The translations under genes were made by a program, and so were the position numbers. DNA of 64,000 nucleotides from Pseudomonas putida (lineage in GTDB: Bacteria > Pseudomonadota > Gammaproteobacteria > Pseudomonadales > Pseudomonadaceae), in assembly GCF_005080685.1 (NCBI RefSeq), contig NZ_CP039371.1, positions 2,046,001 to 2,110,000 on the forward strand. Direction: 5' to 3'. Positions 34,871 to 45,521 of this stretch are shown here, piece by piece. The number at the start of each line of letters is the position of its first letter. Position 1 is the stretch's first letter. The notes under the pieces are model-generated. The model did no database searches. It saw only the letters and a program-made list of their open reading frames with translations, and was not told the origin of the DNA.

Positions 34871-35650
34871 ATGGCCGCCATGCTCGATCATGTGGTTGCC
34901 CAGATACTGGCCCAGCAGGTTCGCCTGCTGGCCTGCCGCGAGCGCCTTGCTGCCGACACCGACAGCGAGGCGTTGCATGACTTGCGTACCAACGTGCGGC
35001 GCCTGCGCAGCCTGCTGCGCCCGTTGCGCGGCCTGCCTGGCGTAGAACAGTTGGAGGAGGCATGCAAGTCGCTGGGAGAGCTGACCACGCCGCTGCGTGA
35101 TCGTGAGGTGCTGGCGGCCGAGCTGTTGCGTCGAGGCCTGACTGCGGCTGGGCAGCGGCGCCAGGCTGGGCGTGCGCAGGCGTTCGCCAACGTGGCGCGC
35201 AGCGCGCAGCTGACCCGAGTGCTGGCGATTGTCGATGCGTTCCCGTTGTTCCTGCGTGCGGCGGGCCGCGAAGGCCTGGTGCCGAACCTCGACAAACGCA
35301 TCGATAGGCGCTTGGTCAAGCAATGGCACAAGCTCCACGACGCCCTGCGTGACCCGACCCATGATCGCCATCGCCTGCGTTTGCTGATCAAGCGTGCCCG
35401 CTATGGTGACGAGGCGTATCCGCAGCTGGATCACGCCGGCAAGAAACTGCAGAAGCTGCTCAAGCGTGCCCAGGGCGACCTGGGGGACTGGCATGATCGG
35501 CTGCAGTGGCTGCTGCAGGCGCGCGACCACGCCGACCTGGCTCCGTGCAGGGGCGACTGGGAGCAAGAGCTGCATGAGGCCGAACGTACCTCTGACGTGA
35601 CCCTGGATGCCTTGCTCAAGGCGCTGGGGCGCGGCAAGGCAGGCAAGTAG
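34871..35650 (+). CDS. CHAD domain protein
   Basis: 259 residues, all-helical, made of one CHAD domain (two four-helix halves). LHDLRTNVRRLRSLLRPLRG (about 37-56) and HRLRLLIKRARYGDEAYPQL hold the conserved histidines and basic residues that bind inorganic polyphosphate in this family. No CYTH phosphatase domain is attached. Adjacent to a small lipoprotein gene 14 bases upstream. Role inferred as polyphosphate-associated, cytosolic. Confidence 0.85.
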   Translation: MAAMLDHVVAQILAQQVRLLACRERLAADTDSEALHDLRTNVRRLRSLLRPLRGLPGVEQLEEACKSLGELTTPLRDREVLAAELLRRGLTAAGQRRQAGRAQAFANVARSAQLTRVLAIVDAFPLFLRAAGREGLVPNLDKRIDRRLVKQWHKLHDALRDPTHDRHRLRLLIKRARYGDEAYPQLDHAGKKLQKLLKRAQGDLGDWHDRLQWLLQARDHADLAPCRGDWEQELHEAERTSDVTLDALLKALGRGKAGK

Positions 35651-35663
35651 TCACACCCCGCAC

Positions 35664-36032
35664 TCAGTGGCGGTGCTTGTGGCGTTCACGCCAGGCCCGC
35701 CACCAGGCGCCGCTGAGCACGAAGCGCGGAAAGGTGATGAATTGCTCAGTCAGCAGGCGTTGCACGGCGTCCTTGCGGTTGGCGAACGGTTCAGGCTGCT
35801 CGGCCTCCAGACGATGCCCCTGGCGCTGCATGCCAAGGCCGGCGAGCAGGGCGATGATGCCGACGGCAAGCTGGCTCAGGTCCAGGCCGAACAATCCCGA
35901 GAGCACCAGCAAGGCGCCGAGGATGAACAGCGGCACCGCGATCAGGTGCAGCACCAGGTTGGTCGGGTGGCGGTGGTTGTGGTGGTAGCCGCGCCATTGC
36001 CAGGCGTGGAGATTGGGCAATCGTTTGCTCAT
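35664..36032 (-). CDS. Mpo1/DUF962-like small membrane protein
   Basis: 122 residues from ATG 36032, preferred because GGAGGA lies seven bases upstream; a TTG 15 bases earlier would overlap that site. WQWRGYHHNHRHPTNLVLHL has the histidine-rich motif and early helix seen in Mpo1-type Fe-dependent 2-hydroxy fatty acid dioxygenases. A second helix (LAVGIIALLAGLGMQ) follows, then a basic tail. Only two helices are seen, fewer than in fungal Mpo1, so the enzyme activity is uncertain. Convergent with CHAD. Confidence 0.55.
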   Translation of the reverse strand: MSKRLPNLHAWQWRGYHHNHRHPTNLVLHLIAVPLFILGALLVLSGLFGLDLSQLAVGIIALLAGLGMQRQGHRLEAEQPEPFANRKDAVQRLLTEQFITFPRFVLSGAWWRAWRERHKHRH

Positions 36033-36118
36033 GGGCAATTCCTCCAAGTCATGCCCAAAGCTTAGTGCGGCCCCGGGCGGGGGCCAATCGAGGCTGGCTA
36101 TGGTCGCTATAGCGCCGA

Positions 36119-37597
36119 CTACAGCTTGAGCTGGCCGATAGCCTTGTTCAGCTCACCCGCCAGGGTCGCCAGTTCGTTGCTGGTGGTAGCGGAGCCGACT
36201 GTCTGCGCCACGGTCTGTTCGGTGACATCGCGGATGCTCACCACGGCACGATTCATTTCCTCGGCGACCTGGCTCTGTTGCTGCGCGGCCACGGCGATCT
36301 GCGTGTTGCTTTCGCGCATCTGCGCCACTGCACCGGTGATTTCCGCCAGGGCCTCGCCTGCCTCGCGCGCTTCACGTACGCAATCGTCGGCTTTGTACGA
36401 GCTTTCCTGCATGAACTCCACCGCATCGCGGGTTCCGGCCTGCAAGTCGGCGACCATGCGGGTGATTTCGTCGGTGGAGGCCTGCACCCGTTTGGCCAGG
36501 CTGCGCACCTCGTCGGCGACCACGGCGAAGCCACGCCCCAGGTCACCGGCGCGGGCGGCTTCGATGGCGGCGTTGAGGGCGAGCAGGTTGGTCTGCTCGG
36601 CAATGCTGTGGATGACCCCGACCACGCCGTTGATCTTCTGGCTGTCCTCGGCCAGCTGGTTGATCATCTGCGCGGTCTGCTGTACGCCGGTGGACAGCCC
36701 GGCGATCGAGGTCTGGACGCGGCTCACCACCTGCTGGCCATCGCCGGCCAAGGTGTCGGCGGCCTGGGACAGGTCGCGGGTGGCGCCGGCATGCTGGGCG
36801 ATATGGTGCACGGTGGCGGACATCTGGTTGATTGCCGTGGCCGCCTGGTCGGTTTCGCTCTGCTGACCGAGCATGCCGTGGCGAACCTCGCTCATGCTGG
36901 CCGCCAGGCTCGCCGCGCCGGCGTCGAGTTGCGCGGCCGTGCGGGCCACGGTGCCGACCACCCGATGGTAGGTGGCCTGCATGGCGTTGAAGGCGCCAGC
37001 CATCTGGCCGACTTCGTCGCCACAGGCCAGAGGCACGCGGGCAGACAGATCGCCGGTTTTCTCGACGTGCAGCATCACGTCCTTGAGGGTATTGAGCTGG
37101 CTGAGCAAAAAGCGGATGAGCAACTGCGAAGCGCCGAGCATGGCCAGCATCAGTACCAGTACGCATACCGCATAGTTGCTGAACCGCTCGAAGAACACCT
37201 GGCGCAGGCTTGGCGCTTGCGCCAGTACCGCGACCTGTTGGGAATCACGGTGCAACACCTGTGCACCGTACAGCGGGTTGTCGCCCATTGCCCAGGCCGC
37301 CGGCAGCTCGACCCAGCCTTGGGCACCGTGCAGGGCTGGCAGCGGCTCGCCGGCCAGGGTCGGGGTTTGCCCGGCTGGCCAGGAGATGACGTTGGCCTGG
37401 CTGGGCAGCGGCTGGCCTGCCGGCCACGCAGCCAGCAGCTGCCCCTGGGCCTCGGCCTGGGCGCGCGCGGCATCGATGCGGGCAAGTTGCTCCAGATGGA
37501 CGGCGTAGAGCACCAAGAGCAGGGTAGTGACGAAGGCCACCGCGTTGACGGCCCAGAACTTGTACTTCAGGGAAACATTGCTAAGCCAGGCACCCAT
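36119..37597 (-). CDS. Methyl-accepting chemotaxis protein
   Basis: 492 residues. First membrane helix at about 13-32, a short periplasmic part (~33-140) without a recognised sensor fold, second helix near 141-163 ([19 protein letters not shown]), HAMP ([20 protein letters not shown]), then the signalling coiled coil. The hairpin tip [20 protein letters not shown] and [14 protein letters not shown] is close to consensus, with D-L in place of the usual E-Q. Signals through CheW/CheA. No che genes nearby; ligand unknown. Confidence 0.92.
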   Translation of the reverse strand: MGAWLSNVSLKYKFWAVNAVAFVTTLLLVLYAVHLEQLARIDAARAQAEAQGQLLAAWPAGQPLPSQANVISWPAGQTPTLAGEPLPALHGAQGWVELPAAWAMGDNPLYGAQVLHRDSQQVAVLAQAPSLRQVFFERFSNYAVCVLVLMLAMLGASQLLIRFLLSQLNTLKDVMLHVEKTGDLSARVPLACGDEVGQMAGAFNAMQATYHRVVGTVARTAAQLDAGAASLAASMSEVRHGMLGQQSETDQAATAINQMSATVHHIAQHAGATRDLSQAADTLAGDGQQVVSRVQTSIAGLSTGVQQTAQMINQLAEDSQKINGVVGVIHSIAEQTNLLALNAAIEAARAGDLGRGFAVVADEVRSLAKRVQASTDEITRMVADLQAGTRDAVEFMQESSYKADDCVREAREAGEALAEITGAVAQMRESNTQIAVAAQQQSQVAEEMNRAVVSIRDVTEQTVAQTVGSATTSNELATLAGELNKAIGQLKL

Positions 37598-37708
37598 GGG
37601 TAGGTCTTCTCTGAGTTGAGCGGAAACATTGTTGGCAAGGTGCCATCATTGTGCCCGCGCGTTCCAGGAAGACCTTGATGTGTATCAACAAACCGTTGCC
37701 AGGCCTCG

Positions 37709-38512
37709 TCAGCCTTGGCGTAAGTGGAAGAATGCCTCGGCCGTGGCGGTGGTGTGGGCGGCGGTGTTTTCCAGGGCTTCACCTCGATGCTGCGCCACTT
37801 CGCGCAACACCTCCGGCAGGAACGCCGGTTCGTTGCGGCCGTTCTTTGGCTTGGGCCGCAGGCTGCGCGGCAGCAGGTAGGGCGCATCGCTCTCCAGCAT
37901 CAGGCGGCCTGCCGGGATATTGCCCACCAGCGGGTGCAGGTGTGTACCACGGCGCTCGTCGCAGATCCAGCCAGTGATACCGATGTGCAGGTCTAGGTCC
38001 AGGTAGGCGAACAACGCCGCGCGCTCGCCGGTGAAGCAATGCACCACGGCGGCCGGCAGGTGGTCGCGCATATCCTTGAGAATCGCCAGCAGGCGCTCGC
38101 TGGCATCGCGTTCGTGCAGGAACACCGGCAAACGTAGCTCGGCGGCCAGCGCCAGTTGTGCTTCAAGGGCCTTTTCCTGAAGCGGGCGGGGGGAGAAGTC
38201 GCGGTTGAAGTCCAGCCCGCATTCACCGACCGCGACCACGCGCTGTTCAGCCAACAACTGGCGCAACTGTCGTTCGCTGTCGCTGCTCCAGGACTTGGCG
38301 TCATGTGGGTGCACACCCGCAGTGGCGAACAGGTGCTGGCCCGGGGCGTCGAGCTCGTGGCACAGCGCAAGTGCCTGCTCGCTGACCTCGAGGCTGGTGC
38401 CGGTGAGCACCATGCGCGACACCCCGGCTTCGATGGCGCGTTCGACGATGGCGGCTTGCTGGTCGTGGAAGCTGCTGTTGGTCAGGTTGACGCCGATATC
38501 GATCAGTTGCAT
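37709..38512 (-). CDS. tatD: TatD family metal-dependent hydrolase/DNase
   Basis: 267 residues, TIM-barrel amidohydrolase fold. [16 protein letters not shown] begins the barrel and replaces the metal-binding HxH with GVN as in E. coli TatD itself. [45 protein letters not shown] and [10 protein letters not shown] provide the remaining metal ligands. ATG 38512 with GAGG seven bases upstream. TatD enzymes act as 3'-5' exonucleases in DNA repair or turnover. Divergent from the lytic transglycosylase gene. Confidence 0.88.
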   Translation of the reverse strand: MQLIDIGVNLTNSSFHDQQAAIVERAIEAGVSRMVLTGTSLEVSEQALALCHELDAPGQHLFATAGVHPHDAKSWSSDSERQLRQLLAEQRVVAVGECGLDFNRDFSPRPLQEKALEAQLALAAELRLPVFLHERDASERLLAILKDMRDHLPAAVVHCFTGERAALFAYLDLDLHIGITGWICDERRGTHLHPLVGNIPAGRLMLESDAPYLLPRSLRPKPKNGRNEPAFLPEVLREVAQHRGEALENTAAHTTATAEAFFHLRQG

Positions 38513-38669
38513 GGTGCTACCTCGTGCCGCGGGGCGGCCAGCATAGCAAAAAAACGCGAATTTCGGGAAAAACCCAAGAACTTCAGTCGCTTGTCGTGGT
38601 CTTTTAGCCTCATTTCTCACGGCATGATTGCGCCATGCTGGCGCCGCCCTCCACCTCGGACCCGTTTCC

Positions 38670-40076
38670 ATGCTGCGACCTGCGCTCACCCTGTTGCTGA
38701 TGTTCGCGCTGCTTGGCCCAGGCCCTGCCCATGCACGGCTGCCCGGCCCGCAGCCAGACGCACCGGCGAGCAAGGTGCGCGACCTCGAGCAGATCCGCAG
38801 CAGCAAGGTACTGCGCGTGCTGGTCAACCAGAGCCGCAACAGCTCGGGGGAGGTGAAGGGCGAGCCGGTGGGCGTCGAGTACTACCGCTTGCGCAGTTTC
38901 GAGCACTACCTCAACGCACGAGTCGAGGAGGGCCAGCAGGTCGAGCTCAAGATCATTCCTCGGGCCAAGGAGCAACTGCTGGGCGCCTTGCAGCGCGGCG
39001 AGGGCGACCTGGCCGCACCGGGTGAGCTACTCGACCCGAGCGTCGTGGGCAATGTCGGTGAAAGCGCACCGGTGCTCGACCAGGTGGCGTTGACCCTGGT
39101 CGGACGCAAGGGCGAGCGCAGCTTCAGCCGCGCAGAGCAGTTGTACGGACGCACCGTGGCGCTGACGTCGGCGAGTGCCGCCGGTGCTGTGATCGCCCAG
39201 ATCAACCAGCAGCTGGCCTTGCGCAAGCGCCCGCCGATCAAGGTGGAATGGGTGGATTCGACGTTGGCGGTGGAAGATGTGCTGGAAATGGTCCAGGCCG
39301 GCATCTATCACCTGACCGTGGTCGAGCGGCCGATCGCCCAGCGTTGGTCGCGGGTGATGCCGCGCCTGCGCCTGGACAACCGCGTGCAACTGGGCAAGGC
39401 GCAGGCCATGCGCTGGTATGTGCGCAAGGATGCCACGCTGCTGCTCGGCGCGGTCGACCGCTTCCTCAAGGGGTATCGGGCACCGGGCAACCAGGACGCG
39501 GCTTTCGAGCGCATCTATCGGCGCCAGTACCGCGTGCACAACCCCCTGGCGCGCAAGGATCGCCAGCGCCTGGCATCGTTGCGCCCGGTGTTGCAGAAGC
39601 ACGGCGACGCGCAGCAGATCGACTGGCTCAACCTGGCGGCGCTGGCCTTCAAGGAGTCGACCCTCAACCCGACCGCACGGGGCACGGGCGGCGCCCATGG
39701 GCTGATGCAGATCACCCCGTCGGCGGCCCAGCGCGTTGGCGTGAGCAACACTGCGACGGTGGATGGCAATGTCCAGGCCAGCGCCCGCTACCTGGCGCTG
39801 ATCCGCCGCAAGTTCTTCGCCAGCGCCAAGATCAACGAGCGCGAGCGCATGGCCTTCACCCTGGCGGCCTACAACCTCGGCCCGGAGCGGGTCCAGGCCA
39901 TGCGCGCCGAGGCCCGCAGGCGGGGGCTGAACGGCAACCAGTGGTTCTTCCAGACCGAACGCATCGCCATGGAGCAGGTGGGCATGGGGCCGGTCAATTT
40001 CGTCAACAGCGTCAACAAGTACTTCCTGGCGTTCAATCGCCAGCGTTCGCAGCTGGAACGGGTGGTGCAGCGCTAG
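38670..40076 (+). CDS. mltF: MltF-like lytic transglycosylase with solute-binding domain
   Basis: 468 residues. Signal peptide ([21 protein letters not shown]), then an SBP_bac_3-like regulatory domain at about 45-280 ([20 protein letters not shown]). The C-terminal SLT domain follows, with catalytic Glu329 in [11 protein letters not shown] and the [14 protein letters not shown] signature, [13 protein letters not shown] later. MltF cleaves peptidoglycan glycan strands to anhydro-muropeptides, and the N-terminal domain modulates activity. Pseudomonas has several MltF-like paralogues, so the symbol denotes the family. No lipobox is seen, implying a periplasmic enzyme. Confidence 0.85.
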   Translation: MLRPALTLLLMFALLGPGPAHARLPGPQPDAPASKVRDLEQIRSSKVLRVLVNQSRNSSGEVKGEPVGVEYYRLRSFEHYLNARVEEGQQVELKIIPRAKEQLLGALQRGEGDLAAPGELLDPSVVGNVGESAPVLDQVALTLVGRKGERSFSRAEQLYGRTVALTSASAAGAVIAQINQQLALRKRPPIKVEWVDSTLAVEDVLEMVQAGIYHLTVVERPIAQRWSRVMPRLRLDNRVQLGKAQAMRWYVRKDATLLLGAVDRFLKGYRAPGNQDAAFERIYRRQYRVHNPLARKDRQRLASLRPVLQKHGDAQQIDWLNLAALAFKESTLNPTARGTGGAHGLMQITPSAAQRVGVSNTATVDGNVQASARYLALIRRKFFASAKINERERMAFTLAAYNLGPERVQAMRAEARRRGLNGNQWFFQTERIAMEQVGMGPVNFVNSVNKYFLAFNRQRSQLERVVQR

Positions 40077-40269
40077 GCTGAGTATCGATCAAGGTGGGGT
40101 TGCGGCCTTTCACGCTAGGCTCTAGGATACTGCCTGCGCCGATTTAAACAGCTACTTGCGGGGCGCGGGACACGCCCCACGAGGTGCGTCCGAAATACCG
40201 CTAAAGCGCTGGTTCGGTGAAGCCTCCCACCGCAGCCCAGCGGGTTTTGCGAGGCGCAGAGAAACCACC

Positions 40270-40578
40270 ATGAGTTGTCCACGTACCAGTGTCTGCTTGA
40301 GCCCCCTGCCTGCCAACCAGGCATCCCGCACCCCGCGCATCCTGCTCGGCGGCCAGCATCAACCCACGCTTCTGCGGCACCTTGAAGGCCTTTCACGGCG
40401 CAAGGGCCAGGCCCGTGCGTTCCTGATCCAGTTCATCGACGGCGTCGGTCAGCTCGAGCAATACGCCAGCGATCGCTTCGACCTGGCAGTGATCCAGGCA
40501 CCCCAGGCCTGCGATGCGGCCCAGGTCATCGGCCAGCTGACCCGCGTCGCTCGCCAGGGCCTGATCACCCGCCGCTGA
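40270..40578 (+). CDS. Hypothetical protein ahead of greB
   Basis: 102 residues from ATG 40270 (AGAGAAACC upstream). The first ~22 residues are irregular; PRILLGGQHQPTLLRHLEGL, ARAFLIQFIDGVGQLEQYAS and RFDLAVIQAPQA suggest an alternating beta-alpha fold like the start of a Rossmann or methyltransferase domain, ending early at GLITRR. It may be a remnant or a shortened relative. Only 11 bases separate it from greB, so co-transcription is likely. I do not recognise it with confidence. A 193-base leader upstream has several GC hairpins. Confidence 0.55.
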   Translation: MSCPRTSVCLSPLPANQASRTPRILLGGQHQPTLLRHLEGLSRRKGQARAFLIQFIDGVGQLEQYASDRFDLAVIQAPQACDAAQVIGQLTRVARQGLITRR

Positions 40579-40589
40579 GGAATGCGCCA

Positions 40590-41060
40590 TTGAGCACCAA
40601 TATCATTACCACCGAAGGTCATGACGCCCTGAAGAAGGAGCTTGACCATCTGTGGCGGGTGTACCGCCCCGAGATCACCCAGAAGGTCGCCTGGGCGGCT
40701 TCGCTGGGGGATCGCAGCGAGAATGCCGACTACCAGTACAACAAGAAGCTGCTGCGCGAGATCGACCGTCGGGTCCGCTACCTGCGCAAGCGCCTCGAGG
40801 ATGTGAAGGTGGTGGCGTATTCGCCGCAGCAGGAAGGCAAGGTGTTCTTCGGCGCCTGGGTGGAAATCGAGAACGACGACGGCGAGCGCATGAAGTTTCG
40901 CATCGTCGGCTATGACGAGATCTATGGCCGCAACGACTACATTTCGATCGACTCGCCCATGGCTCGTGCCCTGCTGAAGAAAGAAGAGGGTGACGAGGTG
41001 GTGGTGCATACGCCGACAGGCGAAGCTGTCTGGTACATCAACAGCATCGCCTATGGGTGA
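40590..41060 (+). CDS. greB: Transcription elongation factor GreB
   Basis: 156 residues from a TTG at 40590 with GAGGAA eight bases upstream; the family N-terminus (STNIITTEGHDALKKELDHL) leaves no better start. The N-terminal coiled coil carries the tip acidic residues in ASLGDRSENADYQYNKK, which reach the RNA polymerase active site to cleave backtracked transcripts; the C-terminal FKBP-like domain follows (RFRIVGYDEI-type strands, SPMARALLKKEEGDEV). The longer, basic form distinguishes it from GreA. Confidence 0.95.
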   Translation: MSTNIITTEGHDALKKELDHLWRVYRPEITQKVAWAASLGDRSENADYQYNKKLLREIDRRVRYLRKRLEDVKVVAYSPQQEGKVFFGAWVEIENDDGERMKFRIVGYDEIYGRNDYISIDSPMARALLKKEEGDEVVVHTPTGEAVWYINSIAYG

Positions 41061-41097
41061 GGAGGGCGCGCTCCGTGCCATCCATTAGGTCATCGAT

Positions 41098-42348
41098 CTA
41101 CCACAGCGGCATCTGATAGCTGAGGATCACCCGGGTTTCATCGATGTCGTTGCCGAAGTCGCTGCGAAACGCCCCGTTGCGCACCTTCAACCCCAGGTTC
41201 TTCAGCGGCCCGCTCTGCACCACGTAGCCGATGTCGGTATCGCGCTCCCACTCCTTGCCGCGGCCCTGGCCATCGAGCAGGTCGATATGGTCGCCCTGCA
41301 GGTAGCGCGTCATGAACGTCAGCCCTGGCAGACCGAGGGCGGCGAAGTCGTAGTCATAGCGCACCTGCCAGGAGCGCTCGTCCTTGTTGGCGAAGTCGCC
41401 GATCTGCACGAAGTTGGTCAGGTACGGGTCGGTGCCACTGAGGTAGGCGAAGCCAGTGTCGCCGGACATGCGCTGGTAGCCCACGCCGAAACTGCTGCCG
41501 CCCAGCCGGTAGGTGAACAGTGCATTGAGGGCCCGGTTGTCGACATTGCTGCCCCCGTCGTCGGTGGAGCGGGCCCAGCGGATATCGGACTTCAACGACT
41601 GCCCCTCGGCGATCGGCAGGACATGTACCAGGCTCAGGTAGTGCTGGCGGTAGAAGTCTTCGAGGCCGCCGTAGTGGTAGCTGGTACTCAGGTTGTCGGT
41701 CCAGCGGTAGGTGCCGCCGGCCAGGTTGAAGCGGTCACTGGTGAGATGGCGGCCAAGGACGATGTTGCGCTTGTTGCCACGGGTCATCGTCAGGTCTTCG
41801 CGGTTGGACGAGTCACGCTGCTTGACCTCGCGCAACTGCCCCAGTTGCATGGCCAGGCCGTCGATTTCGTTGATTTCGGCCAGGCCGCCCTGGAACGTCT
41901 GCGGATGCAGACGCGTATCGTTGTACTGCACCACCGGCATCTTCGGTAGCAGCGTGCCGACCTTCAGCGTGCTCTTCGATACACGCATTTTCGCTGTCAG
42001 GCCGACGTCGCTGTAGTCGTCGGCGGCGCGCTTGTCGCTGGCCGAGTAGGGCAATAGGCCGGAGCCGCTGCGGTCGGGGCTGGAGTCGAGTTTCAGGCCG
42101 AGCAGGCCAAGCGCGTCCGCGCCGAACCCGACCGTGCCCTCGGTATAGCCCGACTCCAGGCGCAGCAGGAAGCCCTGTGCCCATTCCTCGGAGTACGACT
42201 GGGCGGCGCCGGTTTGGCGATAGTCGCGGTTGAAGTAGAAGTTGCGCAGCTCGACGCTGGCCTTGCTGTCGCCGATGAAGTCGGCCTGGGCAAGCAGGGG
42301 CAGGCAGGCGAAGCTCGTGACGAGCGCCCGTACGGGAAGAATTTTCAT
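41098..42348 (-). CDS. OprD-family outer-membrane porin
   Basis: 416 residues. Signal peptide to LPLLAQADF, then an 18-strand barrel. Typical OprD pieces are ELRNFYFNRDYRQ at the mature N-terminus, SYHYGGLEDFYRQHYLSL, LNALFTYRLGGSSFGVGYQR, and the terminal YQMPLW aromatic end. The OccK/OccD group takes up carboxylic acids or basic amino acids. It is the last gene of the acyl-CoA catabolic cluster (64 bases after the flavoprotein gene), so it likely admits that pathway's acid substrate. A CA motif overlaps its start codon, and no good ribosome site is visible. Confidence 0.88.
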   Translation of the reverse strand: MKILPVRALVTSFACLPLLAQADFIGDSKASVELRNFYFNRDYRQTGAAQSYSEEWAQGFLLRLESGYTEGTVGFGADALGLLGLKLDSSPDRSGSGLLPYSASDKRAADDYSDVGLTAKMRVSKSTLKVGTLLPKMPVVQYNDTRLHPQTFQGGLAEINEIDGLAMQLGQLREVKQRDSSNREDLTMTRGNKRNIVLGRHLTSDRFNLAGGTYRWTDNLSTSYHYGGLEDFYRQHYLSLVHVLPIAEGQSLKSDIRWARSTDDGGSNVDNRALNALFTYRLGGSSFGVGYQRMSGDTGFAYLSGTDPYLTNFVQIGDFANKDERSWQVRYDYDFAALGLPGLTFMTRYLQGDHIDLLDGQGRGKEWERDTDIGYVVQSGPLKNLGLKVRNGAFRSDFGNDIDETRVILSYQMPLW

Positions 42349-42355
42349 TGTTGTT
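42348..42355 (-). promoter_or_regulatory. Hfq/Crc CA motif candidate at the porin start
   Basis: AACAACAA on the minus strand immediately precedes and enters the ATG of the OprD gene (context ACAACAACAATG). Binding there by Hfq/Crc would block initiation. Motif seen, role inferred. Confidence 0.5.
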
Positions 42356-42412
42356 GTGCTCTTCGTCAGGTGTGGTGAAGGCGGCGCCGCTCCTGTGACG
42401 CCGCAGAAGGGG

Positions 42413-43408
<996 letters not shown>

Positions 43409-44326
43409 TCAGAGTGGGTCCCAGGAGAACACGTCCGGGCTGCGCGCCAGGTCCATGAAGCTGCTGCGCAGCGCCGGCATGCCGTGCTCGGCGATGGCCT
43501 GCGGGGTCCAGCCGTTTTCGCTGTGCACGCTGCGCAGGGGGCGACTCTGGCTCATCAGGAACAGCTCGTGATTGCGTGCGGCGAACACCTGGCCGTTGAC
43601 CTCGCGGGCGGCATCGGAGGCCAGGTACACCGCCAGCGGCGCGTTCTTGTCCGGGGTCATGCGCTGGAGTTTCTCCACCCGCGCCTTCTGCTCCGGGGTA
43701 TCGGCCGGGATCGAGTCGGTCATGCGGCTCCAGGCGAACGGCGCGATGCAGTTGGAGCGCACGTTGTAGCGCTGCATGTCGAGGGCGATGGACTTGCTCA
43801 GGGCGACGATGCCCAGCTTGGCCGCCGAATAGTTGGCCTGGCCGAAGTTGCCGATCAGCCCCGAGGTGCTGGTCATGTGCACGAAGGCGCCGCTGTTCTG
43901 CGCGCGGAAGTGCTCGGCGGCGGCGCGGCTGACGAAGAAGCTGCCATTGAGGTGCACGTTGATCACCGACAGCCAGTCCTCGGCGCTCATCTTGTGGAAG
44001 ATCGCATCGCGCAGGATGCCGGCGTTGTTGACCACGATGTCGACGCGGCCAAACGCATCGAGGGCACTGGAGACGATGCGCCGGGCGCTGTCCCAGTCCG
44101 ACACGCTGTCGGTGTTGATGGCGCCGTCGCCGCCGCGTTGGCGGATCAGGCCAAGGGTTTCCTCGGCAGGCGACGCCGAACCACCGTCGCCTTGCAGCGA
44201 TACGCCGATATCGTTGATCAGTACCCGTGCGCCGCTGTCGGCCAGGGCCAGGGCGATCTCGCGGCCGATGCCGCCGCCTGCGCCGGTGACGATCGCTACC
44301 TTGCCTTCGTTGAGTCGTTGGGTCAT
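43409..44326 (-). CDS. Short-chain dehydrogenase, 3-hydroxyacyl-CoA dehydrogenase-like
   Basis: 305 residues, longer than minimal SDRs and similar to the dehydrogenase unit of MFE-2-type peroxisomal enzymes. TGAGGGIGREIALALAD binds NAD, VVNNAGILRDA is the NNAG motif, and SGLIGNFGQANYSAAK supplies the Ser/Tyr/Lys active site. It pairs logically with the MaoC-type hydratase of the same cluster, which makes (R)-3-hydroxyacyl-CoA. It lies 48 bases after the acyl-CoA dehydrogenase gene, within one long minus-strand unit. Confidence 0.85.
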   Translation of the reverse strand: MTQRLNEGKVAIVTGAGGGIGREIALALADSGARVLINDIGVSLQGDGGSASPAEETLGLIRQRGGDGAINTDSVSDWDSARRIVSSALDAFGRVDIVVNNAGILRDAIFHKMSAEDWLSVINVHLNGSFFVSRAAAEHFRAQNSGAFVHMTSTSGLIGNFGQANYSAAKLGIVALSKSIALDMQRYNVRSNCIAPFAWSRMTDSIPADTPEQKARVEKLQRMTPDKNAPLAVYLASDAAREVNGQVFAARNHELFLMSQSRPLRSVHSENGWTPQAIAEHGMPALRSSFMDLARSPDVFSWDPL

Positions 44327-44374
44327 TGCTCGTTCCTCATTCAGAATTCGGTTTGCACAGCGCTTGCGCAGGGT

Positions 44375-45520
44375 TCAATTCGGCAGGCCGAGCACGGCCT
44401 TGGCCAGGATGTTGCGCTGGATCTCGTTGGTGCCGCCGTAGATGGTGGTGGGCCGCGACTGGATGAAGATGCCTGCCGGGTGCAGTTCGGCGTCGTCGCT
44501 GAACGGGTGCAGCAAGGCCGAGTCGGCGCCGGCGATCTCCAGGCCCAGCTCGCTGATGCGCTGGTACAACTCGGACTGGTAGACCTTGAGCATCGAAACG
44601 TCCGGGCCCAGTTCCTCGCCACGGCGCAGGCGCTCGGCGAAGCGTTCGTAAAGCGCCTTGTGACAGTCCAGGTCCATGCTCAATGCGGCGAAGCGCTGGG
44701 CGAACACCGGGTCACGCCACAGGCCCTGGTGCCGGGCCAGGCGCACCAGGCGCTCGAGGGCGAAGGTGGCCTGCTTGGGCGAGCCGAGGAAGATCCGCTC
44801 GAAGCCCAGCAGCGCCTTGGCCATGCCCCAGCCCTGGTTGACCGCGCCGACCAGGTTGGCCTGGGGCACGCGCACGTCGTTGAAGAACACCTCGCAGAAT
44901 TCGCCTTGCAGTTCCAGGTTGAGGATCGGCCGCACCTCGACACCTGGGGTGTCCATTGGTACCAGCAGGAAACTGATGCCCTGTTGCGGCTTGGCGCTGC
45001 GTTCGGTGCGGGCGAGCACGAAGATCCAGTTGGCTTCGCTGCCCATGGTGGTCCAGGTCTTCTGGCCGTTGATCACCCATTCGCCATCTTGCAGTACCGC
45101 CTCGGTGCGCAGGCTGGCCAGGTCGGAGCCGGCGTTGGGCTCGCTGTAGCCCTGACACCAGATGTCCTCGCCGCTGAGGATGCGCGGCAGGAAACGCTCG
45201 CGCTGGGCGTCGCTGCCGTAGCGGATCAGCAGGGGGCCGAGCATGGTGATGCCGCTGTCGGGCAACCGCGCGCAGCCGTAGTCTTCCATTTCCTCCATCA
45301 TGATCAACTGCTTGCCGGCGCTCAGGCCCATGCCGCCATGCTCCGCTGGCCAGCCGGGGCACAGCCAGCCCTGGCGCGACAGCGCCTGGTACCACTCCCA
45401 GGTCTCAACGCGGCCCAGGCGGTGGGCCGGGTTGCGGATGTGCTGCGGGTAGTTGGCGGCGACCCACTCGCGCACCAGTTGGCGGAATTCTTCATCGCCC
45501 AAGGCGTTGTAGTCGGTCAT
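44375..45520 (-). CDS. Acyl-CoA dehydrogenase, large subunit-like
   Basis: 381 residues. N-terminal helical, middle beta (WCQGYSEPNAGSDLASLRTE; ADLGWVINGQKTW-type strand) and C-terminal helical domains of ACADs. The C-terminal RPTTIYGGTNEIQRNILAKA has YGGTNEIQ where classic enzymes have the catalytic glutamate in YEGT, a hallmark of heteromeric ACADs known from steroid side-chain degradation (ChsE/FadE28-29 type). A second ACAD gene two positions upstream would give the partner. Introduces a 2,3-double bond in the CoA thioester. One base separates it from the ECH gene. Confidence 0.88.
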   Translation of the reverse strand: MTDYNALGDEEFRQLVREWVAANYPQHIRNPAHRLGRVETWEWYQALSRQGWLCPGWPAEHGGMGLSAGKQLIMMEEMEDYGCARLPDSGITMLGPLLIRYGSDAQRERFLPRILSGEDIWCQGYSEPNAGSDLASLRTEAVLQDGEWVINGQKTWTTMGSEANWIFVLARTERSAKPQQGISFLLVPMDTPGVEVRPILNLELQGEFCEVFFNDVRVPQANLVGAVNQGWGMAKALLGFERIFLGSPKQATFALERLVRLARHQGLWRDPVFAQRFAALSMDLDCHKALYERFAERLRRGEELGPDVSMLKVYQSELYQRISELGLEIAGADSALLHPFSDDAELHPAGIFIQSRPTTIYGGTNEIQRNILAKAVLGLPN

Positions 45521-45521
45521 G

